From: an uncultured Dysosmobacter sp. | Lineage (GTDB): Bacteria > Bacillota > Clostridia > Oscillospirales > Oscillospiraceae | Direction: 5' to 3' | Assembly (NCBI RefSeq): GCF_947631635.1 | Contig: NZ_CANRMB010000012.1 | Coordinates: 1 to 64,000, forward strand | DNA length: 64,000 bases | Part shown: piece after piece, positions 31,251 to 41,517 of the stretch | Position numbering within the stretch: the first letter of the stretch is position 1 | Layout of the letters: every line of letters begins with the position of its first letter | The notes under the pieces: model-generated | Databases searched by the model: none | Seen by the model: the letters and a program-made list of their open reading frames with translations, nothing else | Told to the model about the DNA's origin: nothing | Program-made: the position numbers and the translations under genes

Positions 31251-33302
31251 ATGAGCTTTTGGAAAAAGGAAACCAAGCCCCCTGTGCATACCGCTCCGGC
31301 GGATGACAGCGGCGTAGGCACTGCCGCCGATGTGGACGAGGTCATGAAAAAGTATGACCGGGAGTCCAACACCCGCGTCTGGGAGGGCACCCCCAAAATT
31401 TTGGTCAAGGGTCTGATGATCCTGTTCTCGGTGTACAGCATCCTGGTGACCCTGGTTTTCAGCACCTGGCTGCCGGAGGTGAAGCTGACCACCTTCCTGG
31501 CCTGGGTCCTGGTGATCGGATACCTGAATTTCCCCGCCCGCAAGGGCAGCGTGAAGGTCAACCACATGCCCTGGTATGACATCGTCATCATGGTCCTGGG
31601 CGCGGGTTCCTTCCTCTATTACACCTTCCACGCCCAGGAGATCATCAAGCTGTCCCTGCGGACGGCCAAGAACAACTTCCTGCTGGCCATCGCCGTCATC
31701 GGCGTTCTGGCGCTGATCGAGCTGTGCCGCCGCAGTGTGGGCCTTCCCATTCTGTGCGTGGTGGGTGCCCTGCTGGTCTATACCTTCAGCCAGGTCCAGT
31801 GGCGCATCGCCATCTATAACCTGTTCTACACCACCACCGGCGTCATGAATACCCCCATCAACGTCTGCTCCAAGTATATCGTGGTGTTCATCATCTTCGG
31901 CGCCTTCCTGGAGCGGACGGGTATCGCCCAATTCTTCATCAACCTGGCCAACGCCGTGGCGGGCTCCTCCGCCGGCGGTCCGGCCAAGGTGGCCGTCATC
32001 TCCTCCGCCCTGTGCGGCATGGTGTCCGGCTCCTCTGTGGGCAACACCGTCACCACCGGCTCCGTCACCATTCCCATGATGAAAAAGACCGGCTATCAGG
32101 GCGAGTTTGCCGGCGCGGTGGAGGCCGCAGCGTCCACCGGCGGCCAGATCATGCCGCCCATCATGGGCGCGGCCGCCTTCCTGATGGCGGAGTACCTGGG
32201 CGTGCCCTACGGCACCGTGGCCCTCACCGCCATCCTGCCTGCTGTGCTGTATTTCACCGGCATTTACATCGCCGTTCACCTGGAGGCCCGGAAGCTGGGC
32301 CTGAAGGGCATCCCCAAGGACGAACTGCCCAAGCTGAGCGTCCTGATGAAGAAGATCTACCTGCTGGCGCCCCTGGTGGTGCTGGTGGCGCTGGTCTCCA
32401 TGAACCTCAAGACCATGCAGTTCTCCGCCGCCGTTGCCATTCTGGTGACGATCATCGTGGGCTTCATCGGCAATCTCACCAGCGCCGTGGCCGCCAGCCG
32501 TGCCGGCGGCAGCTTCGGCGGGACCCTGGGCCATTCCCTGATCAGCCATGAGAGCGACGCGGAGAGCATCTCCATCTTCAAGATCCTGGATGCGCTGGAA
32601 GCCGGCGGCAAGGGCACCATCACCGTGGCCGTGGCCTGCGCCATGGCCGGCATCGTGGCGGGCTGCATCACCGTCACCGGCCTTGCCTCCAAGCTCATCA
32701 CCGCCATCGTCTCCGTCTCCGCCGGCCATATGATGATCGCCCTGGTGCTGACCATGCTGTGCTGCATCGTGCTGGGCATGGGTGTGCCCACCACCGCCAA
32801 CTACTGCATCATGGCCGCCACCTGCGCCCCCATTCTGATGAACCCCGCCATCGGCGTGGTCCCCATGGCCGCCCACTTCTTCGTGTTCTACTTCGGCATC
32901 GTGGCGGACATCACGCCGCCCGTGGCCCTGGCGGCCTACGCCGGCAGCGCCATCGCCAAGGCGCCGCCCATGAAAACGGCCATCAACGCCACCAAGCTGG
33001 CCATCGCCGCCTTCATCGTGCCCTATATCTTCGCCATGAACCCCGCCATGCTTCTGGTGAACGTCGACAACCCCCTCCAGGTGGTGCAGATCGTGGTCAC
33101 CGCGCTCATCGGCCTGTTCGGCGTGGCGGCGGCCCTCAACGGCTTCCTGTATAAGAAGATCAACCTCCTGTTCCGCCTGGGCCTGATCGCGGGCGGCCTG
33201 TGCATGATGGTCCCCGGCGACCTGACCGATGTGATCGGCCTGGTGGTCGTCTGCGGCATCGTGTTCTTCCAGCGTGCCGCCGCAAAGCGGGTCTCCGCGT
33301 AA
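31251..33302 (+). CDS. TRAP transporter fused permease (4TM12TM)
   Basis: 683 residues from ATG 31251 (GGAGGAAGCGAGGAGA ahead). A small-subunit (DctQ-like) part and a large (DctM-like) part are joined in one chain with about 16-18 membrane helices, the usual partner of TAXI proteins. Conserved parts are GSSVGNTVTTGSVTIPMMKK, seen in pieces as SGSSVGNTVTTGS and TIPMMKKTGY, and GMGVPTTANYCI. It lies 183 bases after the binding protein; the gap holds no terminator I can see, so the two form an operon. Confidence 0.94.
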   Translation: MSFWKKETKPPVHTAPADDSGVGTAADVDEVMKKYDRESNTRVWEGTPKILVKGLMILFSVYSILVTLVFSTWLPEVKLTTFLAWVLVIGYLNFPARKGSVKVNHMPWYDIVIMVLGAGSFLYYTFHAQEIIKLSLRTAKNNFLLAIAVIGVLALIELCRRSVGLPILCVVGALLVYTFSQVQWRIAIYNLFYTTTGVMNTPINVCSKYIVVFIIFGAFLERTGIAQFFINLANAVAGSSAGGPAKVAVISSALCGMVSGSSVGNTVTTGSVTIPMMKKTGYQGEFAGAVEAAASTGGQIMPPIMGAAAFLMAEYLGVPYGTVALTAILPAVLYFTGIYIAVHLEARKLGLKGIPKDELPKLSVLMKKIYLLAPLVVLVALVSMNLKTMQFSAAVAILVTIIVGFIGNLTSAVAASRAGGSFGGTLGHSLISHESDAESISIFKILDALEAGGKGTITVAVACAMAGIVAGCITVTGLASKLITAIVSVSAGHMMIALVLTMLCCIVLGMGVPTTANYCIMAATCAPILMNPAIGVVPMAAHFFVFYFGIVADITPPVALAAYAGSAIAKAPPMKTAINATKLAIAAFIVPYIFAMNPAMLLVNVDNPLQVVQIVVTALIGLFGVAAALNGFLYKKINLLFRLGLIAGGLCMMVPGDLTDVIGLVVVCGIVFFQRAAAKRVSA

Positions 33303-33313
33303 TTTCCAGATCA

Positions 33314-33342
33314 GACCGCTCCCGTGAGGGAGCGGTCTTTTT
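33314..33342 (+). terminator. Terminator of the TRAP operon
   Basis: A 10-bp stem GACCGCTCCC / GGGAGCGGTC with GTGA loop precedes TTTTT. Confidence 0.88.
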
Positions 33343-33509
33343 CAAAAAATCCTGGATTTGGGGAAACCATTTGGGCGGATGCGCCGTCTATTAAATGAGA
33401 GAAGTTGGAACAGACCGGAAACTGTAACCGTTTTGTTGTTGTATTATGAGAAAAACTGTACTAGCATTAATGATACAGTTTTCGATGAATCAATGAAGGA
33501 GAAGAAGCC

Positions 33510-35201
33510 ATGTCGGAAGTTATGGAGAGAACAGATCTGCCGCAGGCCCAGCAGGAGACGGCTCCTGCCGTTCAGGAGCAGGAGGCGGCACCTCAAAAGC
33601 CCTCCCTGAAAGAGAAATGGAAGGGTATGCCCCGGAAGAAGCGGCGGCGGATCGTCCGCTGGACCGTGATCTTGCTGATCCTGCTTGCCATCGCTCTGGC
33701 GGCCTGGAAATTCCTGGGCGGAAAGGATGGCAGCGGTGAGTCCCAGATGGTCACGGATGTGGTGCAGTACGGCTCCATCACCTCCACCGTGGAGGGCAGC
33801 GGCCTGACCCGGGCCAAGAGCAGCGAGACCATCACCCTGACCACCGCGGGCACGGTGTTGGACGTGCTGGTGTCGGAGGGCGACGTTGTCACCGCCGGAA
33901 CGCCGCTGTTCACCATCGACAGCCCCGCGGCGGAGACTGCGGTGCAGAAGGCCCGCAGCAACGTGGAGGGCTATGAAAAGCAGCTGTCCACGGCGGAAAA
34001 GGATATCGCGGGCCTGAACCTGTCCGCTGGATATCCCGGCAAGCTGATGGAGACCGTGACCCTGAACCCCGGGGACACCATCAGCAAGGGACAGAAGGTG
34101 GCGGTCCTGGCGGACGACACCCGTATGCGGCTCATGCAGTATTACAGCTACGCCTATGCCGGAGACCTGTATGTGGGGCAGACGGTGGAGGTATCCATCC
34201 CGTCCCTGATGGCGTCCGTGTCCGGCACCGTGGCGGCGGTCAACATGGTCAGCCGCATCACCCCGGAGGGGTCCAAGCTCTTCTCCGCGGAGATCATTTT
34301 ACAGAACGAGGGCGCCCTTTCCGCGGAGATGGCGGCCTCCGCCACAGTCACTGTGAACGGCGAGACGGTATATCCCTATGAGCCGGGCAAGCTGGAATAC
34401 TACCGTGTGGGCGACCTGTGCTCCACCGTCAGCGGCACCGTGATCTCCAGCGGCCTGGTGGATTACCTCCAGGTATCCGCCGGACAGGTGCTGGTCCGCA
34501 TCGACGGCGAGGAGAGCGAGAGCGAGCTGTTCACCATTCAGCAGGATCTGGAGGCCGCCCGGGAGGAGCTGGAGACGGCGCAGAAGAACCTGGCGAATTG
34601 CAGCGCCGTGGCGCCCATCGACGGCATGGTCATCGGCCTGGCCATTCAGCCCGGCGACGAGATCGCGGCCAACACCGCCGTGGTCACCATCTCCGATACG
34701 TCCACCATCACCGTCAGTGCAAATGTGGACGAGCGGAACATCAGCTACATCAAGCCCGGCATGATGGTGAATCTGGACCAGTGGGGCACCCCCGGCTTCG
34801 GCACGGTGGAGACCGTCAGCCTGTCCTCCTCCGTCAACAACGGCGTGGCGACCTATCCCATCACCATCTCCGCCGACAACACGGAGGGCACCATCCAGGT
34901 CAACAGCTACATCAACTACTCCCTGGTGGCCAGCGAGAACGACAACTGCCTGGTGCTGCCCATCCAGTGCGTGCGGACCGTGAGCACGGAGGAGGGAGAG
35001 ACCCTGACGGTGGTCTTTGTCTCCGGCGACCGGCCGGACAACGCCATCGAGATGCCCATGGTGGACGAGGAGATCCCCGAGGGCTTCTGGCCGGTGCCCG
35101 TGGAGATCGGCATCAGCGACAACTACAACGTGGAGATCCGGTCCGGCGTGGAGGAAGGCACAGAGGTCTTCACCCAGATCCAGGCCATCAACGCATGGTG
35201 A
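33510..35201 (+). CDS. MacA-like membrane-fusion protein (HlyD family)
   Basis: 563 residues. A Q/E-rich cytoplasmic start, basic PRKKRRR, one membrane helix (about 48-68), then two biotinyl-lipoyl-like segments (about 98-130 and 375-405), a coiled-coil section (QQDLEAAREELETAQKNL) and barrel domains. Such adaptors work with MacB-type ABC exporters; in monoderms they act at the cell surface without an outer-membrane channel. The ATPase gene starts four bases after its stop. It probably exports a peptide or antimicrobial; substrate unknown. Confidence 0.87.
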   Translation: MSEVMERTDLPQAQQETAPAVQEQEAAPQKPSLKEKWKGMPRKKRRRIVRWTVILLILLAIALAAWKFLGGKDGSGESQMVTDVVQYGSITSTVEGSGLTRAKSSETITLTTAGTVLDVLVSEGDVVTAGTPLFTIDSPAAETAVQKARSNVEGYEKQLSTAEKDIAGLNLSAGYPGKLMETVTLNPGDTISKGQKVAVLADDTRMRLMQYYSYAYAGDLYVGQTVEVSIPSLMASVSGTVAAVNMVSRITPEGSKLFSAEIILQNEGALSAEMAASATVTVNGETVYPYEPGKLEYYRVGDLCSTVSGTVISSGLVDYLQVSAGQVLVRIDGEESESELFTIQQDLEAAREELETAQKNLANCSAVAPIDGMVIGLAIQPGDEIAANTAVVTISDTSTITVSANVDERNISYIKPGMMVNLDQWGTPGFGTVETVSLSSSVNNGVATYPITISADNTEGTIQVNSYINYSLVASENDNCLVLPIQCVRTVSTEEGETLTVVFVSGDRPDNAIEMPMVDEEIPEGFWPVPVEIGISDNYNVEIRSGVEEGTEVFTQIQAINAW

Positions 35202-35205
35202 CGCC

Positions 35206-35907
35206 ATGGCACATTTAGTAGAATTGCGGGACATCTATAAGATCTACGGCGAGGGCCTGGAGAGCGAGGTCCGCGCGCTGGACGGCGTGTCCCTGACCAT
35301 CGACAAGGGGGAGTTCGTGGCCGTGGTGGGCCAGTCCGGCTCCGGCAAGTCCACCATGATGAACGTGCTGGGCTGCCTGGACATCCCCACCAGGGGAGAC
35401 TACCTCCTGGACGGCACCGACGTCCGGGAGCTGACGGACAGGGAGCTCTCCCATATCCGCAACAAGCAGATCGGATTTATTTTTCAGCAGTACAACCTCA
35501 TTCAGAGCTTGACGGTGCTGGAAAATGTGGAGCTGCCCCTGATCTACCAGGGCATCAACGCCGACGACCGCCGGGACCTGGCTATGGAGGCCCTGGAGCG
35601 GGTGGGCCTGGCGGGCCGCGTGAAGCACAGGCCCACGGAGATGTCCGGCGGCCAGCAGCAGCGGGTGGCCATCGCGCGGGCCATCGCCACCAAGCCCCCC
35701 ATCATCATGGCCGACGAGCCCACCGGCGCGCTGGACTCCCGCACGGGACGGGAGGTGCTGGAATTTCTCCAGCAGCTGAACCGGGAGGGCAGCACCGTGA
35801 TCCTCATCACCCATGACAACGGCATCGCCGCCACCGCCCGCCGCTGCGTGCGTCTGGCGGACGGAAAGATGATAGAGGACAAACAGCAGGAGGTGGATTG
35901 GTTTTGA
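35206..35907 (+). CDS. MacB-type ABC transporter ATP-binding protein
   Basis: 233 residues from ATG 35206. Walker [10 protein letters not shown] (42-50), Q-loop Q94, signature MSGGQQQR (146-153), Walker B IIMADEP (166-172) and switch H in ITHD. The [16 protein letters not shown] segment is the typical LolD/MacB-group hallmark. It energises the permease in the next gene, with which it overlaps by ten bases. Confidence 0.94.
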   Translation: MAHLVELRDIYKIYGEGLESEVRALDGVSLTIDKGEFVAVVGQSGSGKSTMMNVLGCLDIPTRGDYLLDGTDVRELTDRELSHIRNKQIGFIFQQYNLIQSLTVLENVELPLIYQGINADDRRDLAMEALERVGLAGRVKHRPTEMSGGQQQRVAIARAIATKPPIIMADEPTGALDSRTGREVLEFLQQLNREGSTVILITHDNGIAATARRCVRLADGKMIEDKQQEVDWF

Positions 35908-37157
35908 ATATCCGACAGGCCTTGAAAATGGCGTGGCGGTCCATTTGGGGCAAGAAAGGCCGGTCCGTCCTCACCATGCTGGGCATCATCATCGGCATCG
36001 CCGCCGTCATGACCATCGTGTCCGCCATGAACGGCTACACGGAAAAGACTATGGAGCAGTACGCCGCCATGGGCAGCAACAAGCTGGAGGTCTACATCTG
36101 GAACTACCTCTATGATGAGGACGGCAACAGCCTGGGCAAGGATTACTTTCCGGACCTGTACGACTACTGCAACAGTCTGAAGGAGCTGGTGGCCGGCGTG
36201 ACGCCGGAGGCATACTGCAACGCCACGGCGGTCTACGGCACGAAAAGCTCCGCCAATATGGAGTGGGAGTACGACGACAACGGCAACCTCCTCAGCTCAC
36301 GGCCCCAGCTCTATTACGGCAGCGACCAGTACAGCGCCTGCAACAATCTGACGCTGGCCAAGGGCCGGGACCTGACGCCGATGGATATGGAGCGCTATAA
36401 CCAGGTCTGCGTTTTGGGCTCCGAGGCCGCCAAGGCCTTCTTCGGCACCGCCGACCCGGTGGGGAAGGCCATGCAGTTCAACGGGCAGAACTTCTTCGTG
36501 GTGGGGGTTTACGCGCCCCGCCTTACCGGCGAGGCCGCCAAAAACAACTCCATGGACAACATCATCGTCCTGCCCTATACCGCCCGGCGGGTCCTGGGCG
36601 GCGAGGCGCCGGAGCAGTTCGTGGTCAAGGTCAAAAACGCGGAGTCCCTGGCCGAGGCGGCCTCCCGCATCCGGGGCTTTTTAAAGGGCCTGGTGAATCC
36701 AAACGCCGGAGATACCCAGGTCTACTCCAATGACGAGTGGCAGCAGAGCATGAATGAGCAGATGGGCATGATCTCTCTGGTGCTGGGCGGCATCGCCGCC
36801 ATCAGCCTGCTGGTGGGCGGCATCGGCATCATGAACATCATGCTGGTCACGGTGACGGAGCGGACCCGGGAGATCGGTATCCGCCGGGCCATCGGCGCCC
36901 AGCGCAGCAGCATCATCACCCAGTTCCTGATGGAGGCGGCCATGCTCTGCGGCATCGGCGGCATCATCGGCATCGGCCTAGGCACCGTGGGCAGTTATGT
37001 CGCGGGCAGGCTGATGTTCCAGATGACCATCTATCCGGCGACCTGGATCACCGCCTGCGCGTTTTCGCTGTCGGTGGCCCTGGGCATCATCTTCGGCATC
37101 TACCCGGCGGTGAAGGCCGCCAATCTCCAGCCTGTGGAAGCGCTGCGGGCGGAGTGA
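35898..37157 (+). CDS. MacB-type ABC transporter permease
   Basis: 419 residues. Start is TTG 35898 or TTG 35904; CAGGAGG just upstream fits either. N-terminal membrane helix (about 20-42), a large extracellular MacB periplasmic-core-like domain (about 50-280), then three helices (about 295-320, 350-378 and 390-410) with [19 protein letters not shown] and the [10 protein letters not shown] motif of FtsX/MacB proteins. Together with the two upstream genes it forms a tripartite mechanotransmission-type exporter. Confidence 0.93.
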   Translation: MVLNIRQALKMAWRSIWGKKGRSVLTMLGIIIGIAAVMTIVSAMNGYTEKTMEQYAAMGSNKLEVYIWNYLYDEDGNSLGKDYFPDLYDYCNSLKELVAGVTPEAYCNATAVYGTKSSANMEWEYDDNGNLLSSRPQLYYGSDQYSACNNLTLAKGRDLTPMDMERYNQVCVLGSEAAKAFFGTADPVGKAMQFNGQNFFVVGVYAPRLTGEAAKNNSMDNIIVLPYTARRVLGGEAPEQFVVKVKNAESLAEAASRIRGFLKGLVNPNAGDTQVYSNDEWQQSMNEQMGMISLVLGGIAAISLLVGGIGIMNIMLVTVTERTREIGIRRAIGAQRSSIITQFLMEAAMLCGIGGIIGIGLGTVGSYVAGRLMFQMTIYPATWITACAFSLSVALGIIFGIYPAVKAANLQPVEALRAE

Positions 37158-37322
37158 TGCCGGTCGAAGGCTTTATGCCGCGGCTTTCCGCGGCTGGTTC
37201 AGAGATCAGTATTTCACAGCCGTTCCTCCGCATTTTATGCGGAGCCTGTGGATCTTTGATTTGCGGGCGTGAGAGCAGCGACCGTGCTTTCATGGGAAAC
37301 TAGTATGAGGAGGAAGAGCAAT

Positions 37323-39326
37323 ATGAAAAAACGGCTTTTGAGCCTTTTGTTGGCGGTGTGCACCACCGTGTCCCTGTTGGTGCTCCCCGCGGAGGCGGCC
37401 ACCGTCAAATTTTCCGATGTGCAGGACCAGACCACCACCACGGCGGTGGAGGTCCTGCGGCTCATGGGCGTGCTGGACGGCTACGGCGACGGGTCCTTCC
37501 GGCCCAACGCCCAGCTCACCCGGGCGCAGTTCTGCAAAATGGCGGTCTACGCCATCAATGGCAGCAGCGAGCTGGGGATGCACCGCACCGTGACGGTGTT
37601 TCCGGACGTGAAGCCCTCCCATTGGGCGGCGGGGTACATCAACATGGCCGCCAAGGGGAAGCAGATCATTTCCGGCTATCCCGACGGCAGGTTCTACCCG
37701 GAGCGGAAGGTCACGGTGGGCCAGGCGGCCACCATCCTGCTGCGGGTCCTGGGCTATAAGGACGAGAACGTGGGCGGCGTGTGGCCGGACAGCTACATGG
37801 CCATGGCCGAGACCATCGGCCTCACCGAGGGCATCCGGGCCGGCGGCAACGACGTGCTGACCCGCGCCCAGGCGGCCCGGCTCTTCCTGAACCTGCTGAC
37901 GGTGAACAAGGCCGAGGGCGGCAAGCTGTACACCCTGAGCGAGGAGACGGACTTCATCTCCGTGGACGGCGGCAGCGGCACCATCAAGACCAGCGATGAG
38001 ACCTATACCATGGTCCATCCCACCGATTCCAGCTCCCTGGCAGGCACCCGGGGCCGGGTGGTCCTGGCGGGCGAAAAGGCGCTGACCTTCCTGCCCTCCT
38101 CCACCGGCAGCAGCGGCGTGGCCAGTACGGCGGTCATCATCTATGCCGATGGCTCCAGCGCCGGTCTGGACGCGCTGGCCGGAAACCGGGACTACACCAT
38201 CTATAAGAACGGCACCCGCGCCACGACCGCTGACCTGCGGAAGAACGACGTGGCCACCTATTACGCGGCCACCAACTCCATTCTGGTCTGCGACACCCGG
38301 GTCAGCGTGTACTACGAGGACTGCGCGCCCAATCCCAGCGCACCCACCCGGATCACGGCCATGGGCCATGAGTTCCCCGTGCTGCCCGTTGCGCAGGAGA
38401 GCCTGTCCAAGTTCAAGCCTGGCCAGCAGATGATCATCCTTCTGACCACGGACGGCCAGGTGGCCGCGGCGGTGGACGTGGACAGCGGCGTTCGCGGCAA
38501 TGCCGTGGGCGTGGTCCAGAGCGGCTCTGTGCAGATGTTCTGCGGCACCACCATGCTGCCCCTCAAGGGCCAGGAACTGGACGATGTGGAGAGCCGGGTG
38601 GTCCGCCTCTCCTCCAGCAAGAAGGGCGAGCTGAACCTGAACCGCGTCAGCGGGACCGTGTACGGCGACCTGAAGGTCACGGAGCGGAAGCTGGGCAGCA
38701 AGCACCTGACGGAGAACGTGGTCATTTACCGGGACGGCAAGCTCATCACGCTGAACCAGCTGGCAAACGCCGTGGTGCCCAGAGCACAGATCCTCTACGC
38801 CCGGACCAACTGGGCCGGCGAGGTGGACCTGCTGGTCCTGAAGGGGGCCCTGGACGACGCCACCATCTATGGCCGCGCCTACTGGATCTACGATCAGGAT
38901 ACGGTGGAAGTCACGGATAAGAATGGCCGTGAGCCTGGCGAAGATGGCTATGTGTCCACCACCAAGACCGTTGACCGGAGCAAGATGGGCGTGGAATACG
39001 GCGACGGAAAGAGAACCGAGGCATATAACTGCGGCTACAACGTCAAGAGCGGCGAGTTCGTCGGCATCACCCTGAACGCAGGCAAGACGGCCATCGTGGG
39101 TCTGGAGCGCCTGTCCAAGCTGGGCGGTGTCTCCAACAGCGCCTGGATCGGCGACACAGCGGTGACCTTCGGCGGCAAGACCTATACCGTGGATCCCGAC
39201 ACCCTGCTGTGCTACAACGGGGACAGCCGGAACTGGATCACCCTGGACCGCGCCAGAGAGTACGCGGACAAAGCGGACCTCTATGCGAGAGACGGCATGA
39301 TCATTGCCATGGAAGTGAAGTCCTGA
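37323..39326 (+). CDS. S-layer homology (SLH) domain protein
   Basis: 667 residues from ATG 37323 (GGAGGAAG upstream). Signal peptide 1-25 (LPAEA), then three SLH repeats (about 28-85, 90-146 and 147-205) with ALEVLRL-like, GYGDGSFRPN, GYPDGRFYPE and LTRAQ pieces. SLH triplets tie proteins to pyruvylated cell-wall polymers. The C-terminal 460 residues have no domain I recognise; repeated beta strands with VVIYRDGKLITLN. Separated from the exporter by 165 bp without clear terminator. Confidence 0.9.
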   Translation: MKKRLLSLLLAVCTTVSLLVLPAEAATVKFSDVQDQTTTTAVEVLRLMGVLDGYGDGSFRPNAQLTRAQFCKMAVYAINGSSELGMHRTVTVFPDVKPSHWAAGYINMAAKGKQIISGYPDGRFYPERKVTVGQAATILLRVLGYKDENVGGVWPDSYMAMAETIGLTEGIRAGGNDVLTRAQAARLFLNLLTVNKAEGGKLYTLSEETDFISVDGGSGTIKTSDETYTMVHPTDSSSLAGTRGRVVLAGEKALTFLPSSTGSSGVASTAVIIYADGSSAGLDALAGNRDYTIYKNGTRATTADLRKNDVATYYAATNSILVCDTRVSVYYEDCAPNPSAPTRITAMGHEFPVLPVAQESLSKFKPGQQMIILLTTDGQVAAAVDVDSGVRGNAVGVVQSGSVQMFCGTTMLPLKGQELDDVESRVVRLSSSKKGELNLNRVSGTVYGDLKVTERKLGSKHLTENVVIYRDGKLITLNQLANAVVPRAQILYARTNWAGEVDLLVLKGALDDATIYGRAYWIYDQDTVEVTDKNGREPGEDGYVSTTKTVDRSKMGVEYGDGKRTEAYNCGYNVKSGEFVGITLNAGKTAIVGLERLSKLGGVSNSAWIGDTAVTFGGKTYTVDPDTLLCYNGDSRNWITLDRAREYADKADLYARDGMIIAMEVKS

Positions 39327-39340
39327 CGGCATCCAATTAA

Positions 39341-39378
39341 AAAACAGCCGGGAGCCAATTGGCTCCCGGCTGTTTTTA
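39341..39378. terminator. Terminator between convergent genes
   Basis: A 16-bp stem AAAACAGCCGGGAGCC / GGCTCCCGGCTGTTTT with AATT loop and flanking A/T runs works both ways. Confidence 0.88.
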
Positions 39379-39453
39379 TCATATCGCCGAGGAAACAGCA
39401 GAATAGCTTCCGCCTTAGAATCGGGGAGAACGAGGGACCATTATAAGAGACGC

Positions 39454-40686
39454 TTATACGACCTGAAAGAGATAGAATTTGAGATAATTGGTCTCGTCCA
39501 CGCCCCAGAGGATGGGGTGGTCGCAGCTCTGCTGCCGGGCCTCGATCTGCCGAAGCTGGACGCCGGCGTCTTTTGCCGCGTCGTGGAGCATGGCGACGAA
39601 TTTTTCCTCCGTGGCAAAGTGGGAGCAGGAGCAGGTGGCGAGATATCCGCCCCTCGGCAAAAGGCGCATGGCCCGGTAGTTGATCTCCTTGTACCCGGTG
39701 ATGGCATTGGCCACGGTCTTTCGAGACTTGGTGAAGGCCGGTGGGTCCAGGATGATGAAGTCATACTTCACGGGCGCTTTTTCCAGCTGGGGCAGAAGGT
39801 CGAACACATTGGCGGCCACGCAGTCCACAACTTCGGAAAGCCCGTTTCTGGCGGCGTTGGCCCGGGCCATCTCCACGGCGGATTCCGACACATCCACGGC
39901 AGTGACATGCTTTGCGCCGCCTGCCGCCGCGTTCAGGGCAAAGGAGCCGGTGTGGGTAAAGCAGTCCAGCACGGTCTTGCCCCGGGCCAGGCGGGCCACA
40001 GCCTGGCGGTTGTACTTCTGGTCCAGAAAGAAGCCGGTCTTCTGCCCGTTCTCCACATCCACCAGATAGCGGATGCCGTTTTCCGTGATCTCTGTGACGG
40101 GGCTTTCCGGCGGTTCCTCGCCGGGCAGGGGAAACCAGGCCTTATACTGGGAGAGGCCCTCCTTTTCCCGCAGGGCCGCGTCGTTGCGCTCGTAAACGCC
40201 CCGGATGGCCTGCCCGTCCTCCCGGAGGATGCGGACCAGCATGGGGAGGAGCAGCGCCTTGACGCCCTCCATGCCCACGGACAGCACCTGGACACTGAGC
40301 AGGTCGTGGAACTTGTCCACCGTCAGTCCGGGGAACGCGTCCGCCTCGCCGAAGATGACGCGGCAGCAGTCCAGGTCCTCCGGGGCCATCACGCTCTTCC
40401 GGTATTCCCAGGCCCAGCGGAGCTTCCGCTCCCAAAAGGCAGCGTCGAAGCGGTCATTGGCGTTTCGGGAGATCAGACGGATGCGGATCTTGGACTGTTC
40501 CGACAGGAAGCCAGTGCCAAGATATCGGCCCTTTTTGCCCAATATATCCACCAATTCGCCGTTTTTGGGCGTTCCATCCACCGCCAGGACCTCCGCGTCG
40601 TAGACCCAGGGATGTCCCCGGAGGATGGCCGCTTCCGCCTTGGGGGTGACGGTAAATCTGGGGTAGATGCGCGCTGTTTTCATCAT
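39454..40686 (-). CDS. RlmI-like class I SAM-dependent rRNA methyltransferase
   Basis: 410 residues from ATG 40686, six bases after AGGAGG on this strand. A PUA-like domain (about 3-80; GHPWVYDAEV) precedes the RlmI linker and the Rossmann methyltransferase: VLDCFTHTGSFALNAAAGGA, AVDVSESAVEMA, and the catalytic-region DPPAFTKS; a cysteine-bearing CSCSHF follows, as in m5C methyltransferases. Probable target is 23S rRNA cytosine near 1962 (family knowledge). It diverges from the amidase gene; the two start codons are 90 bases apart. Confidence 0.92.
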   Translation of the reverse strand: MMKTARIYPRFTVTPKAEAAILRGHPWVYDAEVLAVDGTPKNGELVDILGKKGRYLGTGFLSEQSKIRIRLISRNANDRFDAAFWERKLRWAWEYRKSVMAPEDLDCCRVIFGEADAFPGLTVDKFHDLLSVQVLSVGMEGVKALLLPMLVRILREDGQAIRGVYERNDAALREKEGLSQYKAWFPLPGEEPPESPVTEITENGIRYLVDVENGQKTGFFLDQKYNRQAVARLARGKTVLDCFTHTGSFALNAAAGGAKHVTAVDVSESAVEMARANAARNGLSEVVDCVAANVFDLLPQLEKAPVKYDFIILDPPAFTKSRKTVANAITGYKEINYRAMRLLPRGGYLATCSCSHFATEEKFVAMLHDAAKDAGVQLRQIEARQQSCDHPILWGVDETNYLKFYLFQVV

Positions 40687-40776
40687 CAGGTCCCTCCTGC
40701 GCAGTTCGTTTCCGAAACAGTGTATCACACTTTTCTGGAAATTGCCATAGAATCAAATGAGAAGGAGGGACCTATC

Positions 40777-41517
40777 ATGCCTATCATCTATCTGAGCCCA
40801 TCCACGCAGGAGTGGAACCAATATGTCACGGGAAACGGCTCTGAGGAGTATCACATGAACCTGCTGGCAGACGCCCTGGTGCCCTACCTGGTGTCTAACG
40901 GCATTCAGTATAAGCGCAACAGGCCGGAGATGACCGCCGGCTCCTCCATCCGGGAGGCCAACAGCAGCTACTACGACTTCTATCTGGCCCTGCACTCCAA
41001 TGCCGCCCCGGAGGGCCATTACGGGGAGCAGCGGGGCATCATTGCCTTTTATTATCCCGGCAGCACCCAGGGGCAGCGGGCGGCGGAGCTGATCGCGGAG
41101 GAGCTGCGGAAGATCTACCCCCTGCCTGACCGCGTTATCACCCGGGCCACCACCACGCTGGGAGAGGTGCGCCAGTCCAACGCCCCGGCGGTTCTGGTGG
41201 AGATCGGCTACCACGACAACTACTCCGACGCTGTCTGGCTGGAGGGCCACTGGGACGCCATCGCCCAGCAGCTGGCCCGGGCGCTGACCCGCTTCTTCGG
41301 CCTGCCCTTCATCTACCCCATGGACCCTGTCCAGGGCACGGTGGCGGTAAACTACGGTACGCTGAACCTGCGCAGCTACCCGTCCTCCACCGGGACCATC
41401 CTGGCCAACATGCCCAACGGCGCCGCCGTCACCATCTACGGCGAATGGCAGGGGTGGTATGTGGTCCATTATGGGGATTATGTGGGGTACGCAGCAGCGG
41501 CCTACATCGACACCTGA
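40777..41517 (+). CDS. N-acetylmuramoyl-L-alanine amidase with SH3-like domain
   Basis: 246 residues from ATG 40777 (GGAGGGACC upstream). The Amidase_3 fold runs from 2 to about 180: YLSPSTQEWNQY, EEYHMN, DFYLALHSNAAPE and APAVLVEIGYHDN. The usual first zinc-ligand His is replaced by W in STQEWN, a variant common in Clostridia, so activity should be confirmed. An SH3b domain (about 187-246) binds the wall. No signal peptide is seen: export may be by another route, for example during spore formation or lysis. The last 25 codons belong to a tandem repeat that continues past the stop. Confidence 0.88.
   Translation: MPIIYLSPSTQEWNQYVTGNGSEEYHMNLLADALVPYLVSNGIQYKRNRPEMTAGSSIREANSSYYDFYLALHSNAAPEGHYGEQRGIIAFYYPGSTQGQRAAELIAEELRKIYPLPDRVITRATTTLGEVRQSNAPAVLVEIGYHDNYSDAVWLEGHWDAIAQQLARALTRFFGLPFIYPMDPVQGTVAVNYGTLNLRSYPSSTGTILANMPNGAAVTIYGEWQGWYVVHYGDYVGYAAAAYIDT

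Noticed and set aside
31086-32876. 596-codon frame antisense to the TRAP permease
   Set aside because: Histidine/glycine-rich shadow of a membrane-protein gene.
39517-40776. Long N-terminal extension of the amidase
   Set aside because: It runs antisense through the rRNA methyltransferase; GGAGGGACC sets the start at 40777.
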